Positions 51,131-59,326 of a stretch of DNA of 64,000 nucleotides are shown piece after piece. The notes beneath the pieces are model-generated. The model saw nothing but the letters and a program-made list of their open reading frames with translations, was not told the origin of the DNA and did no database searches. The stretch is from Exiguobacterium alkaliphilum 12/1 (GTDB lineage Bacteria; Bacillota; Bacilli; Exiguobacteriales; Exiguobacteriaceae), in contig NZ_JJMW01000019.1 of the NCBI RefSeq assembly GCF_000714435.1, positions 336,840 through 400,839 of the forward strand, read 5' to 3'. The translations under genes were made by a program, and so were the position numbers. How positions within the stretch are numbered: the stretch's first letter is position 1; the number at the start of each line of letters is the position of its first letter.

Positions 51131-51619
51131 ATGACTAACACTTCAGACGTCATCGACGAGTTTGCATCCTATACAGCATGGCTTAACACGCTAACGGAAT
51201 TGGATGAATCGACGTGGGAGAAACCGATTGCGACCGACAAATGGTCAATCAAAGCAATCGTCCTGCACATCGCCCATTGGGACAACCATCTGTTGAACGT
51301 CATCATCCCGGCCGTCAAAAACGGGGAAGGGATGATCTTCCCCGAGTTCGACTCGTTTAACGCGCGCGCGACCCAAAAAGCGAAACGTCTCTCTGGAGAA
51401 AAGGTGCTCCAGTTAGCCAAAACGAGTCGGAGTTCACTTATAGAAGGGCTGACGTCACTTCGTCACGAGACGATGACAATGCACACGACGGCAAACGGGG
51501 CGACCCATTGCCCGCACCAAGGTGTTCCGTACACACTTGCCTATATCGTCACCGAGTTCATCGAACATGACCGCCACCATCAGCAGCAAGTCGACCGAGT
51601 TTTAGGGGCGACGTCTTGA
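51131..51619 (+). CDS. DinB family protein
   Basis: The 162-residue four-helix protein has the DinB metal-site pattern: the first His in LHIAHWDNHLLN (about residues 46-57) and the pair in EFIEHDRHHQQQVDRVL near the C terminus (about 139-155). DinB/YfiT proteins are presumed thiol-dependent metalloenzymes or transferases (bacillithiol-linked in Firmicutes). AAGGAGGAC precedes the ATG. It overlaps the next gene's TTG start. Confidence 0.85.
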   Translation: MTNTSDVIDEFASYTAWLNTLTELDESTWEKPIATDKWSIKAIVLHIAHWDNHLLNVIIPAVKNGEGMIFPEFDSFNARATQKAKRLSGEKVLQLAKTSRSSLIEGLTSLRHETMTMHTTANGATHCPHQGVPYTLAYIVTEFIEHDRHHQQQVDRVLGATS

Positions 51620-52107
51620 AGAGAAGAACGAAAGTACGAGACGTCAGACGAAGGTTGAAATGGTTGCGTTTGGATATCGCAGAACAGACCCATTCGTTTC
51701 CGACAACATTCCATGACGGGTATTGGCATAGCAAAATTCCAATCGATCAATCGTTCTTACTATCAATCGAGGAGAACAGCCGAATCCAGCAAGCCGTCAT
51801 CGAGGCGATGCTAGAAGGGGGAGCTCGGCTTGTGCATCTCCGAGAAGATAAACAGTACCGGGTCGTCGTCTTGATTGACCTGCCGACGCTCTGGCAGTCC
51901 GAACTTCTCGTATTCGAAAGCGACGCACGACTAAAGGTGTTCATGGAACGCGATACGTCCGAGCAGACGTGGACGAGCTTGCCTGTCGACTCGATGTGCC
52001 TACAGCGGTTCAACCTTCCGGCGGACGTCGAGGTACATCGGTTCCATGAGCGGATTCAAGACGATGATTATACATATAGCGGGGAAGTATGGTTGCTCGT
52101 TCAATAA
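51616..52107 (+). CDS. DUF3916 domain protein
   Basis: The 163-residue protein shows the DUF3916 layout: VRDVRRRLKWLRLDI at the start, FHDGYWHSKIPIDQSFLLSI (about residues 34-53), YRVVVLIDLPTLWQSELLVFES (about 85-106), and the end QDDDYTYSGEVWLLV. TTG start overlaps the DinB stop, so the two are coupled. Members are often found next to toxin-immunity genes, but their role is not known. Confidence 0.75.
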   Translation: MKRRTKVRDVRRRLKWLRLDIAEQTHSFPTTFHDGYWHSKIPIDQSFLLSIEENSRIQQAVIEAMLEGGARLVHLREDKQYRVVVLIDLPTLWQSELLVFESDARLKVFMERDTSEQTWTSLPVDSMCLQRFNLPADVEVHRFHERIQDDDYTYSGEVWLLVQ

Positions 52108-52208
52108 GCGGGCGACTTTTTTATGAAAAGACTAAATATTCTATCAATCCATATGCTATAATCCTTTCAAATCCATTTTCCATAAAAAGGATTAAATGGA
52201 ATCGATGA

Positions 52209-53042
52209 ATGAAGGGAGCCGTGACATCGGATGCGGTCGAATCAACAGTTTCACAGACGGATCGTTATATGAGAAAGGCCAAAGCCCTGTTTATATCAAC
52301 GGTTTTGATTTCGTTACTGGTTGTCGCACTCATTTCATTCTCAGGTCAAGCCGCATATACATACTTTAAAGGATTGGATATTTCCGGGAGCCCTATCACG
52401 AGCTGGGTGACGGACTGTCACGACAAGCGAAAGTTGTTTGGGATTATCGAAGTGGTTGACACCAATCGTTGGTGCGGCGGTGGCGCTGACGAAGATTCTG
52501 CGTCTAAGTCTTCTGGAAGTGGGCGCATTGTTGGACCATCGGATGAGGAAGGTGGCACACCGAGAGGAAATTCGGATGACTTGTCTCCGTCATATGGGGA
52601 ACCATCCAATGACGAAGCCGATCGCCTATCGTTGTTACCATACATTCTCAGCGCTAGCCTTCTGTTAATTGGCGCATGGTTGTGGCGTAGGCGACGTCTC
52701 AACAAAAAACTGAGTGGCTCCGTATCGACAGACGAAGTGAACCACTCAAGTCAAGAACCAGAAGAAAGGTTCGAGCAGTCCCCACGCTCAATCCATCCGT
52801 TGCCGGATTCCCCGTTGCGGCAACATCTAATTCAATTTGAGCAAGCGCTGCCGCCACAACAACGACGACGGCCGTTCGAGACGTTATCTGCTTGGGCGAA
52901 TCGTATCCAGCTCGACGCCTCACTTTTGAGCTATTTAGAGACCCGGTATGACCAAGTCGAAATCACGCCACAACGGGAAGAAGCGTTCAAACAACAGCTC
53001 GATGCCCACTTACTTCGCCTAGAAAAGGAGCCACCCTTATGA
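52209..53042 (+). CDS. DUF4129 domain membrane protein (operon B)
   Basis: The 277-residue protein has two spans, ALFISTVLISLLVVALISF (about residues 27-45) and LLPYILSASLLLIGAWLW (about 141-158). A 90-residue extracytoplasmic loop rich in Ser/Gly/Asp lies between them, with RRRRLNKK after the second. The C-terminal cytosolic domain reads RRPFETLSAWANRIQLDASLLSYLETRYDQVEI. The order span-loop-span-domain matches the protein at 43900-44598. It overlaps MoxR by four bases. GTG 52221 is an alternative start. Confidence 0.78.
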   Translation: MKGAVTSDAVESTVSQTDRYMRKAKALFISTVLISLLVVALISFSGQAAYTYFKGLDISGSPITSWVTDCHDKRKLFGIIEVVDTNRWCGGGADEDSASKSSGSGRIVGPSDEEGGTPRGNSDDLSPSYGEPSNDEADRLSLLPYILSASLLLIGAWLWRRRRLNKKLSGSVSTDEVNHSSQEPEERFEQSPRSIHPLPDSPLRQHLIQFEQALPPQQRRRPFETLSAWANRIQLDASLLSYLETRYDQVEITPQREEAFKQQLDAHLLRLEKEPPL

Positions 53043-53962
53043 CCATCACACGCGTGCTCGAACAACTCGACCAAATCTATCTTGGAAAACCTGACATCAC
53101 GCGCCTCTGTTGCACGGCGCTACTCGCGAACGGACACATCTTGTTAGAGGACGTCCCAGGCACGGGGAAGACGCTCCTCGCCAAAAGCATCGCGAAGAGC
53201 TTCGAGGCGGAGTTCACACGGATCCAGTTCACGGCCGACCTGCTTCCAAGTGATATCATCGGTGCTGACTACTTCAACGTGCAGACGCAGACGTTCGAAA
53301 ATCGGACGGGCCCAATCTTCACGAATATCCTCTTGATTGACGAGGTCAACCGGGCCGTCCCTCGGACACAGTCGGCGTTACTCGAGGCGATGGAAGAGCG
53401 GCAAGTGTCGATTGGCGGGGTCACGTATCAACTGCCGGAACCGTTCTTCGTCATCGCGACACAGAATCCGATTGAGTCGGCAGGGACGTTCGCCTTGCCG
53501 GACGCACAACTCGACCGCTTCTTGATGTCGCTCCAAGTCGGCTATCCCGAGGCGGCGGAAGAACGGCAACTGATTTTACAGACGATCTCGAAGACACGTC
53601 ACGCCGTCCATGCCCTCATGTCGTCCGAGACGTTTTTAGCGGCACAGCAAGAAGTCGAGGAGGTTCGCATCCATGAGGACGTCGTGACCTATCTACTCGC
53701 CCTCATCCAAGAGACGCGGAACCATCCGCTCGTCGAAGTCGGGGCCAGCCCTCGTGCGACACTCGCCCTCGTCAAGGCGTCTCAGGCGTATGCCTACATC
53801 GAGAATCGTCGCTTCGTGACGCCAGAAGATGTCCAAGCCGTCGCGACGCATGTCCTCGCGCATCGGTTGACGCTCACGCTCGAAGGAGACGTGAAATCAA
53901 CGAAACGGGCCGTCCTCGCCGACATCTTGGAGCGCGTCGACGTCCCGGTCGAGAAGGTGTGA
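53039..53962 (+). CDS. MoxR-family AAA+ ATPase (operon B)
   Basis: The 307-residue ATPase has Walker A in EDVPGTGKTLLAKSIA (residues 37-52), Walker B in NILLIDEVNRAVPRTQSALLEAMEERQVS, sensor 1 in FFVIATQNPIESAGTFALPDAQLDRFLM, and sensor 2 in GASPRATLALVKASQ. It is a clear paralogue of the MoxR at 42974-43903, with both neighbours also duplicated. It overlaps the DUF4129 and DUF58 genes by four bases each. Confidence 0.93.
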   Translation: MTITRVLEQLDQIYLGKPDITRLCCTALLANGHILLEDVPGTGKTLLAKSIAKSFEAEFTRIQFTADLLPSDIIGADYFNVQTQTFENRTGPIFTNILLIDEVNRAVPRTQSALLEAMEERQVSIGGVTYQLPEPFFVIATQNPIESAGTFALPDAQLDRFLMSLQVGYPEAAEERQLILQTISKTRHAVHALMSSETFLAAQQEVEEVRIHEDVVTYLLALIQETRNHPLVEVGASPRATLALVKASQAYAYIENRRFVTPEDVQAVATHVLAHRLTLTLEGDVKSTKRAVLADILERVDVPVEKV

Positions 53963-55026
53963 GGATGCGACAGGTCGAAGTCAGTACACCGTCCCTTTTA
54001 GATGAAAAGCTTTGGCCAGCCTACACAGGGATACTCGTCTTCTTCGTCTGGTTCCCCTACGTCTGGCCGTTCGCTTACCTGGCTGGCGTGATTCTCGGGC
54101 TGATGCTCGTACGAAAATGGCTGACGAAGCAAATCGTCGGGGTGACAGGCTTGTCGTTCCATCAAAAGGAGCAGTTGTTGTTCGTGAATGATCGCGTCTC
54201 ACTCAAGATGGACGTGACAGGCATCGAGCAACTTGAGACGCTCGGGATCCCGACATCAATCCGTCTGGTCACGGGGCACGGCTTGACGTTTGACGAAGAT
54301 CAGTCCGTGCACACCTTACAGCTTCGTCATGAATCGAGCTATTTGCTTTCAATCCACGCGAAGCGACGAGGTCCCGTCCAAATCGAAGAATGCACTCTTC
54401 AGTTCAAGCTCCCGTTTTGGCTCGGCACCATCTTCCTCACCGGTTTTACGCTTCCGTCCTGGATTATCCTTCCGTCCATCACGAGACAGAACCGATTCGA
54501 CTCGCGCCTTGTTCGGATGGGAGACCGACTCGTCAAACATTCACCGCTCAACGACCCGTTGATGATTCAAAGCACAAAACGGTACGAGCAAGAGCCGGTC
54601 AAACAAATCGACTGGGTCGCGACAGCGAAGACAGGGAAGCTGCAGGCGAAAGTGTTTCAACGCCAAAACCTCGATACGTTCACACTCGCACTCGACTTGA
54701 GCGGTCCGCTCGGGAATGGCCTCCACGGGCGTTACGAAGAGTTGATTCAACAAGCCGCTTATCTGGTATCCTATTTGGTGAAGGAAGATTGTAAAGTCGA
54801 GCTGTTCATCAATCGGTTAGACGCCGATAATCAGATTGACCACCTGCGGATGAGTGACGGTCGCAAACAATTGCGCCTCGCCCTCGTACGTTTGGCGTGG
54901 GTCCATGAATCCGATCGATTCGTCGCTTCGAAACGGTTCAATCAAATCATCGAGCGACAGAAGCATCCGCATGCGGAAGTGATTCGGATTGACGCGTTAC
55001 TGCTGAACCGGATCGCTGTCGGTTGA
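53959..55026 (+). CDS. DUF58 domain protein (operon B)
   Basis: The 355-residue protein has a hydrophobic N-terminal pair of segments (GILVFFVWFPYVWPFAYLAGVILGLML, about residues 23-49) and the DUF58 hallmark KQIDWVATAKTGKLQAKVFQRQNLDTFTLALDLSGPLGNGLH (about 214-255). The C-terminal VELFINRLDADNQIDHLRMSDGRKQLRLAL matches operon A. It starts with GTG overlapping the MoxR stop. The next gene begins 13 bases later and extends the operon. Confidence 0.88.
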   Translation: MRMRQVEVSTPSLLDEKLWPAYTGILVFFVWFPYVWPFAYLAGVILGLMLVRKWLTKQIVGVTGLSFHQKEQLLFVNDRVSLKMDVTGIEQLETLGIPTSIRLVTGHGLTFDEDQSVHTLQLRHESSYLLSIHAKRRGPVQIEECTLQFKLPFWLGTIFLTGFTLPSWIILPSITRQNRFDSRLVRMGDRLVKHSPLNDPLMIQSTKRYEQEPVKQIDWVATAKTGKLQAKVFQRQNLDTFTLALDLSGPLGNGLHGRYEELIQQAAYLVSYLVKEDCKVELFINRLDADNQIDHLRMSDGRKQLRLALVRLAWVHESDRFVASKRFNQIIERQKHPHAEVIRIDALLLNRIAVG

Positions 55027-55039
55027 AAGGAGTTATGAC

Positions 55040-55744
55040 ATGTTTCGCCTGATCACATCATTCGCTTTAGCCGGACTCTTCACGCTCGGTACTACGTCAG
55101 CCATGGCCGCGCCGACAGAACGGTCAGCAGAGCAGTTTGCAGAAACACATTTCGAGTCGATCGTCCTTGATCATATCGAAGGAGACGATCCGAGTAACTA
55201 TCACTTGACGGAAAGTCGCACCATCTCGTTCGGTCCACTGCACGAAGTGATGATGGCCGCACAATCCTGTTATTCGCCAGATGACGCGTGTACGTTCGTC
55301 TCAAGTAAAGAATACGTCTCGGCCGTCCTACAAGACGGAGAAGCGAGAAACGTCATCGGTACGTACGAGCAAGAACCAGGCGTCTTTGCCTTCTCCACGT
55401 TCGGGTATGGTGACGAGTTGGCCGTCGCCTTAGCCGATGTGTCCGGTACATTGGTCCATTCCGCGCGAGAGAACGCCTGGTTTGACTATGATGGGGAGAC
55501 GCTGACCGCCTTGACGACCGATGCGAAACGGCTCATCGCCGGAGACACGATCACGCTCGAGATGTATCAGAAACTCTTGGTCGAGACACGTTCAAACGTT
55601 CAAGGTTCCGCGGAGGATGCCCTTACGGGTGGTTCAAGTGACGTTCAGACGACCAAACCGACATCATATCGCATGCTTGGCCTCGCGTTGTTGGCGGGAC
55701 TCCCGCTCGGTTATCTCTTGTATCGGAGGCGATGGAAAAGATGA
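55040..55744 (+). CDS. Exported protein with C-terminal membrane anchor
   Basis: The 234-residue protein has a Sec signal peptide (MFRLITSFALAGLFTLGTTSAMA, cleavage after AMA), an extracytoplasmic domain (about residues 24-205) with paired Cys at CYSPDDAC (about 73-80), and a C-terminal span LGLALLAGLPLGYLLYRRRWKR. The layout signal-domain-span-basic tail resembles TPM-like or Oxa-anchored surface proteins, but no TPM motif is clear. It lies 13 bases after DUF58, so it is probably a fourth member of operon B, absent from operon A. Confidence 0.7.
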   Translation: MFRLITSFALAGLFTLGTTSAMAAPTERSAEQFAETHFESIVLDHIEGDDPSNYHLTESRTISFGPLHEVMMAAQSCYSPDDACTFVSSKEYVSAVLQDGEARNVIGTYEQEPGVFAFSTFGYGDELAVALADVSGTLVHSARENAWFDYDGETLTALTTDAKRLIAGDTITLEMYQKLLVETRSNVQGSAEDALTGGSSDVQTTKPTSYRMLGLALLAGLPLGYLLYRRRWKR

Positions 55745-57123
55745 CTATAAAACGTCCGTGGTTGCATGAAGTCGATGCAGCCACGGCTTTCTTTGTACGG
55801 CGACACGCGATGCACTCAGATGCGTTTGAACAAAAGACGATACGCTTATCAAGTTCGAACGATGGGACGTTATGGAAAGTCGACCGTAATGAATTCGACC
55901 GCGTCTACAATCAAGAACTTGATGACAAGTATCGTACGGTTCGTCGACAAGCTGCTGACATCTTCTCGTTTCATCCAGGTGATATACACATCGATGAAAG
56001 TTTCACGGATGCAACGATGCTACGTTACCTCGTCTTGCATCCGTTCACCCGTGATGTCTACGTCGATGTCGCTCCATCTGGGGTCGTCGAGACGGTGTAT
56101 GTCTGGATGCATCCGAGCGAGGTGTGTAAACAGAATGACCGAGTCACTCGTGTGACGCTAGACGTCTCAAACATCGCGACGGAAACCGAGCTGCATGAAC
56201 TATTGAACGAACAGTTACAATTCCCTTCGCACTATGGTATGAACTGGGACGCATTTTGGGACGTCATCACCGATGAGAACGGATTGCCGGACATTGTGGA
56301 GCTACACGGTTGGACGGAGTTTGAGCGGCGATTGCCTGAGGCGGCAGACATGCTCGCGACCAGTTTTACGGACTACACGAACGAGCCGGACTTGAAACCG
56401 TGTCGAATCATCTATCATCAGACAGAGATGCTGATTTTACCGAGCCAGGCATTAAAAGAGGGAGAAGCAAATCGCCTGATCTACCGACATCTCACCGGAG
56501 AAGCTTTCCCGTTACGCGTGGAACGGAAGACTTCGGTACGGTTACCAAAGAGACATCGTTTCTCGTTTGAATGCTTAGAAGAGGAGTCTGTCACATCCGG
56601 AATCGTTCATAATCATGAGTCGATTGCCCCATGGCTGACACTTTCCCGTGACGAACATTGCCAAGACGTTGTCACGTTCTCAAATGAGACGGATTGGTTG
56701 GTAAGCTATTACCGTGAGGGGCTGACACTCCAAGGGACGAATATTGAATCCGTTGAATCGATCGATACAGCGGATTACGAGACGTTTTTTCGTCACGTGA
56801 CACGTGGTGCGTATCCGATTGAATTGACGTTCTGTTTCGGTGGTACAATTGCTCTAAGCGAGACGGTCTATCGATTGACGCTACATGGCGCAGCATGGGA
56901 GAAGTTGATTGAAGAAACGTTGTTACCTCAATTAAAGATTCCAAAAGCAAAAAGGTTTCGGCAGTCTTTTTCATCAACTACACCTGTACAGTCACTCGAG
57001 ACATTTCTAGGAGAATTCCATCCTCATATCTTTGGAAACTTCGTACTGGCGCATGATGCGGACGATGTGTATCATTTTCTCGACCATGTGAACGGTTCAA
57101 TCAAGCGGTTTTACTTCAAATAA
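55741..57123 (+). CDS. Barstar-domain fusion protein
   Basis: The protein of about 460 residues has three parts. Residues 1-130 are a beta-rich N-terminal part with no recognised family. Then comes a barstar (barnase inhibitor) domain, RVTLDVSNIATETELHELL, FPSHYGMNWDAFWDVIT, PDIVELHGWTEFERRLPE (about 130-210). The C-terminal part (about 300-460) includes PIELTFCFGGT and YHFLDHVNG and recurs in the next gene. ATG 55741 is chosen because GGAGG is 11 bases away; ATG 55732 leaves only two. Barstar domains bind RNase toxins, so an immunity role is likely. The fused parts are undescribed to me. Confidence 0.72.
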   Translation: MTIKRPWLHEVDAATAFFVRRHAMHSDAFEQKTIRLSSSNDGTLWKVDRNEFDRVYNQELDDKYRTVRRQAADIFSFHPGDIHIDESFTDATMLRYLVLHPFTRDVYVDVAPSGVVETVYVWMHPSEVCKQNDRVTRVTLDVSNIATETELHELLNEQLQFPSHYGMNWDAFWDVITDENGLPDIVELHGWTEFERRLPEAADMLATSFTDYTNEPDLKPCRIIYHQTEMLILPSQALKEGEANRLIYRHLTGEAFPLRVERKTSVRLPKRHRFSFECLEEESVTSGIVHNHESIAPWLTLSRDEHCQDVVTFSNETDWLVSYYREGLTLQGTNIESVESIDTADYETFFRHVTRGAYPIELTFCFGGTIALSETVYRLTLHGAAWEKLIEETLLPQLKIPKAKRFRQSFSSTTPVQSLETFLGEFHPHIFGNFVLAHDADDVYHFLDHVNGSIKRFYFK

Positions 57124-57146
57124 GTGAGAAAGGGAGTCTATGAATT

Positions 57147-57833
57147 ATGGCTTTACTTTACATTCCGATATACGCGTTTGAAGAATATGAGATGATTGAA
57201 CTTATTAAACGGCATATTCAGTTGACCGATTATCCGGTTGAAGTCGAATACAATCAGGTAATAGACAATAATAAAAAAATAATAAGCTTTAAAAATAAAG
57301 AGATGGAAAAGACAATTGATAAACGCACACTCTTCACAGAAAAAGATCTTCATCTTCTTTTACAGCACATAGAGTTGAATCAAGATATTGATTCTATTCG
57401 CTTAGCTTCGACTGGTGACTTATCGATTGTGATTTATCGAGATGCATTATTGATTGCGAGTGAATCCGTGAAAACAATCGATACTGTGACACTCGATTAT
57501 GAATCTTTCTTTAATAAAGTGCTTTGCAGTCCAATTTTTCCAATCCAGCTTACATTCTGTTTCGGTGGAACGACCCAGCAACCGGAGCGTGTATATCAAT
57601 TGACTTTAGAAGATGTTGCGTGGGACAGATTACTCGAGTCGCATTTGGTCCCGCAGCTTCGATTACCGATTCATAAATTACTCATAAAGAGACTATATTC
57701 TTCAAAATCGGAACTTGATGTATTCATGAAAGTTCACAATCCAACGGAATTAGGAAATTTTGTGATGAGTCGCGATGCAGCAAATCATTACCATTTTCTC
57801 GATCATGTGAATGGAACGATTATAAAATTTTAA
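57147..57833 (+). CDS. Hypothetical protein, paralogue of the barstar fusion's C-terminal domain
   Basis: The 228-residue protein is AT-rich relative to its neighbour. Residues 85-228 match the C-terminal part of the upstream protein: YESFFNKVLCSPIFPIQLTFCFGGT, ERVYQLTLEDVAWDRLLE, LVPQLRLPIHK, GNFVMSRDAANHYHFLDHVNGTI. The N-terminal 85 residues are different (MALLYIPIYAFEEYEMIELI and onward). It lacks the barstar domain. GGGAG precedes the ATG. It is likely a member of an immunity-type family expressed in the same unit. Confidence 0.7.
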   Translation: MALLYIPIYAFEEYEMIELIKRHIQLTDYPVEVEYNQVIDNNKKIISFKNKEMEKTIDKRTLFTEKDLHLLLQHIELNQDIDSIRLASTGDLSIVIYRDALLIASESVKTIDTVTLDYESFFNKVLCSPIFPIQLTFCFGGTTQQPERVYQLTLEDVAWDRLLESHLVPQLRLPIHKLLIKRLYSSKSELDVFMKVHNPTELGNFVMSRDAANHYHFLDHVNGTIIKF

Positions 57834-57853
57834 TACAAAGGGAGTAAACGAAT

Positions 57854-58408
57854 TTGAACTATTTACAACACCTTGAATCCCACTGTGGAGAATTCACGAA
57901 TCAATTCGAGACGGACGATTTGTTAGAGCAGGCCGTGCAGTTCTTGCAGTTCAATGACAGTCCTACGACCGATTCGTATACCATCTCGACGCTAGGCCTT
58001 CATTGGCATACGCTGCAAAACGAGGACGGCACACAGACACATCAAGAGCTCCTATTGAGCTTCAAGCAAAAACGTTCGTATGAAGACGTGCTCGAGTTGC
58101 TGTGGCAATTAACGACGCATGCGCTCGAGACACATCACGCCTTCAAACTCGGCGAGTATTTCGAACTCCCCCCGAACGTTTTCAAACGATTGAACTTCTC
58201 AGCAATCTATGTGGCGAAACCTTTTTATTTTGATGAGTCGTTTCATGCGTATGAAGGGGACGAACAAACCGTAGTCCCGTTCTGGTTCATTCCCATCTTC
58301 CCATCTGAAGAAGCGTTCATCGAAGCGAACGGGGTAGAACGGTTCAACGAAGTACTTTATAAAACAGATGATGCGTTACTCGATTTGAAACGCAAACCGC
58401 TCGTCTGA
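57854..58408 (+). CDS. SUFU-like (suppressor of fused) domain protein
   Basis: The 184-residue protein starts with TTG behind AAAGGGAG. Its C-terminal third, VPFWFIPIFPSEEAFIEANGVERFNEVLYKTDDALLDLKRKPLV, follows the pattern of bacterial SUFU-domain proteins, where the end of the domain reads roughly PI-x-x-x-E-x-x-F-x-x-x-N-G and L-x-x-x-R. Bacterial SUFU domains are known as immunity proteins of polymorphic toxins. It is the last gene of the barstar/paralogue/SUFU row and is followed by a strong terminator. Confidence 0.7.
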   Translation: MNYLQHLESHCGEFTNQFETDDLLEQAVQFLQFNDSPTTDSYTISTLGLHWHTLQNEDGTQTHQELLLSFKQKRSYEDVLELLWQLTTHALETHHAFKLGEYFELPPNVFKRLNFSAIYVAKPFYFDESFHAYEGDEQTVVPFWFIPIFPSEEAFIEANGVERFNEVLYKTDDALLDLKRKPLV

Positions 58409-58416
58409 ACCACACA

Positions 58417-58456
58417 AAAACACCGCTCCACGCAAATCGCGTCGAGCGGTGTTTTC
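58417..58456. terminator. Bidirectional terminator between the SUFU-like and GntR genes
   Basis: AAAACACCGCTC pairs with GAGCGGTGTTTT, with an inner ACGC/GCGT stem. T runs exist on both sides, serving both convergent genes. Confidence 0.8.
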
Positions 58457-59165
58457 ACATGTACGGCCCGTTCGCCTGGACGACGAACTGCGAGTGCTCG
58501 TAATGATAGGTGATTCGTGAGTAGTCGAACGGCTTCCCGTTCGTCAGATGGAAAATCGTCTCGATGCGGAGCGTCGGGTCGTCCATTTTCAGACCAAGAT
58601 ATCCGGCCTCCGTCTCGTTCAGTCGCCCGACCTGCATATACATATCAGAAAACCCGATCGTGATGCCGAGCGCACTTTGGACGTAGTCGAAAATCGAGTC
58701 GGCGACAATCTCCCGATTCAAATAGGGCACGATCGCCTTCACATAATACGACTCCTCGTAACAAAAGACTTCCCCGTCGACGTAACGGACTCGTTCGACG
58801 CGATACACGTCATTCGACACGTCAATCCCTAAGTTTCTAGCGACGTCTTCACTCGGTTTCGTGATCGACACGTCGAGCACGTCCGACGTCAAGACGCGGT
58901 CGCCGAGGTTGCTTTTGAACCCTTGCGTCGAGAACAGGCTCATGTAGCCCGGGCGGTTGTGACGTCGGACGAAGATCCCGCTTCCCCGCAACTGGAAGAT
59001 GACACCGCGACGTTCAAGCAACTCGAGCGCCTTCGTGACGGTGCTCTTACTGACGCCATATTGGCTCATCAACTGCTCGAGCACGGGCAACTTATCCCCT
59101 TGTTTTAAATCCTGATCATTAATGTACTGCTCAATTGCTGCTGCAATCTGTTGGTATTTTAGCAT
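58455..59165 (-). CDS. GntR-family (UTRA) regulator of the beta-glucoside operon
   Basis: The 236-residue regulator has an N-terminal GntR winged helix (DKLPVLEQLMSQYGVSKSTVTKALELLERRGVIFQLRGSGIFVRR, about residues 23-67) and a C-terminal UTRA ligand domain (about 85-230) with VYRVERVRYVDGEVFCYEESYY and FDYSRITYHYEHSQF. UTRA regulators of this type sense phosphorylated sugars. It is divergent from the PTS/GH1 operon, and a 20-bp palindrome lies in the shared region. The target is therefore inferred to be that operon. Confidence 0.88.
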   Translation of the reverse strand: MLKYQQIAAAIEQYINDQDLKQGDKLPVLEQLMSQYGVSKSTVTKALELLERRGVIFQLRGSGIFVRRHNRPGYMSLFSTQGFKSNLGDRVLTSDVLDVSITKPSEDVARNLGIDVSNDVYRVERVRYVDGEVFCYEESYYVKAIVPYLNREIVADSIFDYVQSALGITIGFSDMYMQVGRLNETEAGYLGLKMDDPTLRIETIFHLTNGKPFDYSRITYHYEHSQFVVQANGPYM

Positions 59166-59253
59166 CCTTGTCCCTCATCTACATTGTCATGGTGCCCCTA
59201 TTATATCATACGACCGTTAAAAGAATGGTCACACAAATATTTTATATCGGTCT

Positions 59254-59281
59254 TGATTAATTGTACCGGTACAATTATAGT
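59254..59281 (+). promoter_or_regulatory. Promoter and operator of the beta-glucoside operon
   Basis: TTGATT (59254-59259) and TATAGT (59276-59281) flank a spacer of 16 bases. The spacer is almost filled by the perfect palindrome TAATTGTACCGGTACAATTA (59258-59277), the likely GntR operator. A bound repressor would block RNA polymerase. Confidence 0.65.
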
Positions 59282-59295
59282 AAGAGTGTACAAAA

Positions 59296-59309
59296 TGTAA
59301 GCGTTATAT
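59296..59309 (+). promoter_or_regulatory. cre-like CcpA site
   Basis: TGTAAGCGTTATAT matches 12 of 14 positions of the catabolite-responsive element and lies just downstream of the predicted start point, where CcpA binding would block transcription. Confidence 0.45.
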
Positions 59310-59326
59310 CAAAGGAGGGTTTTCAC

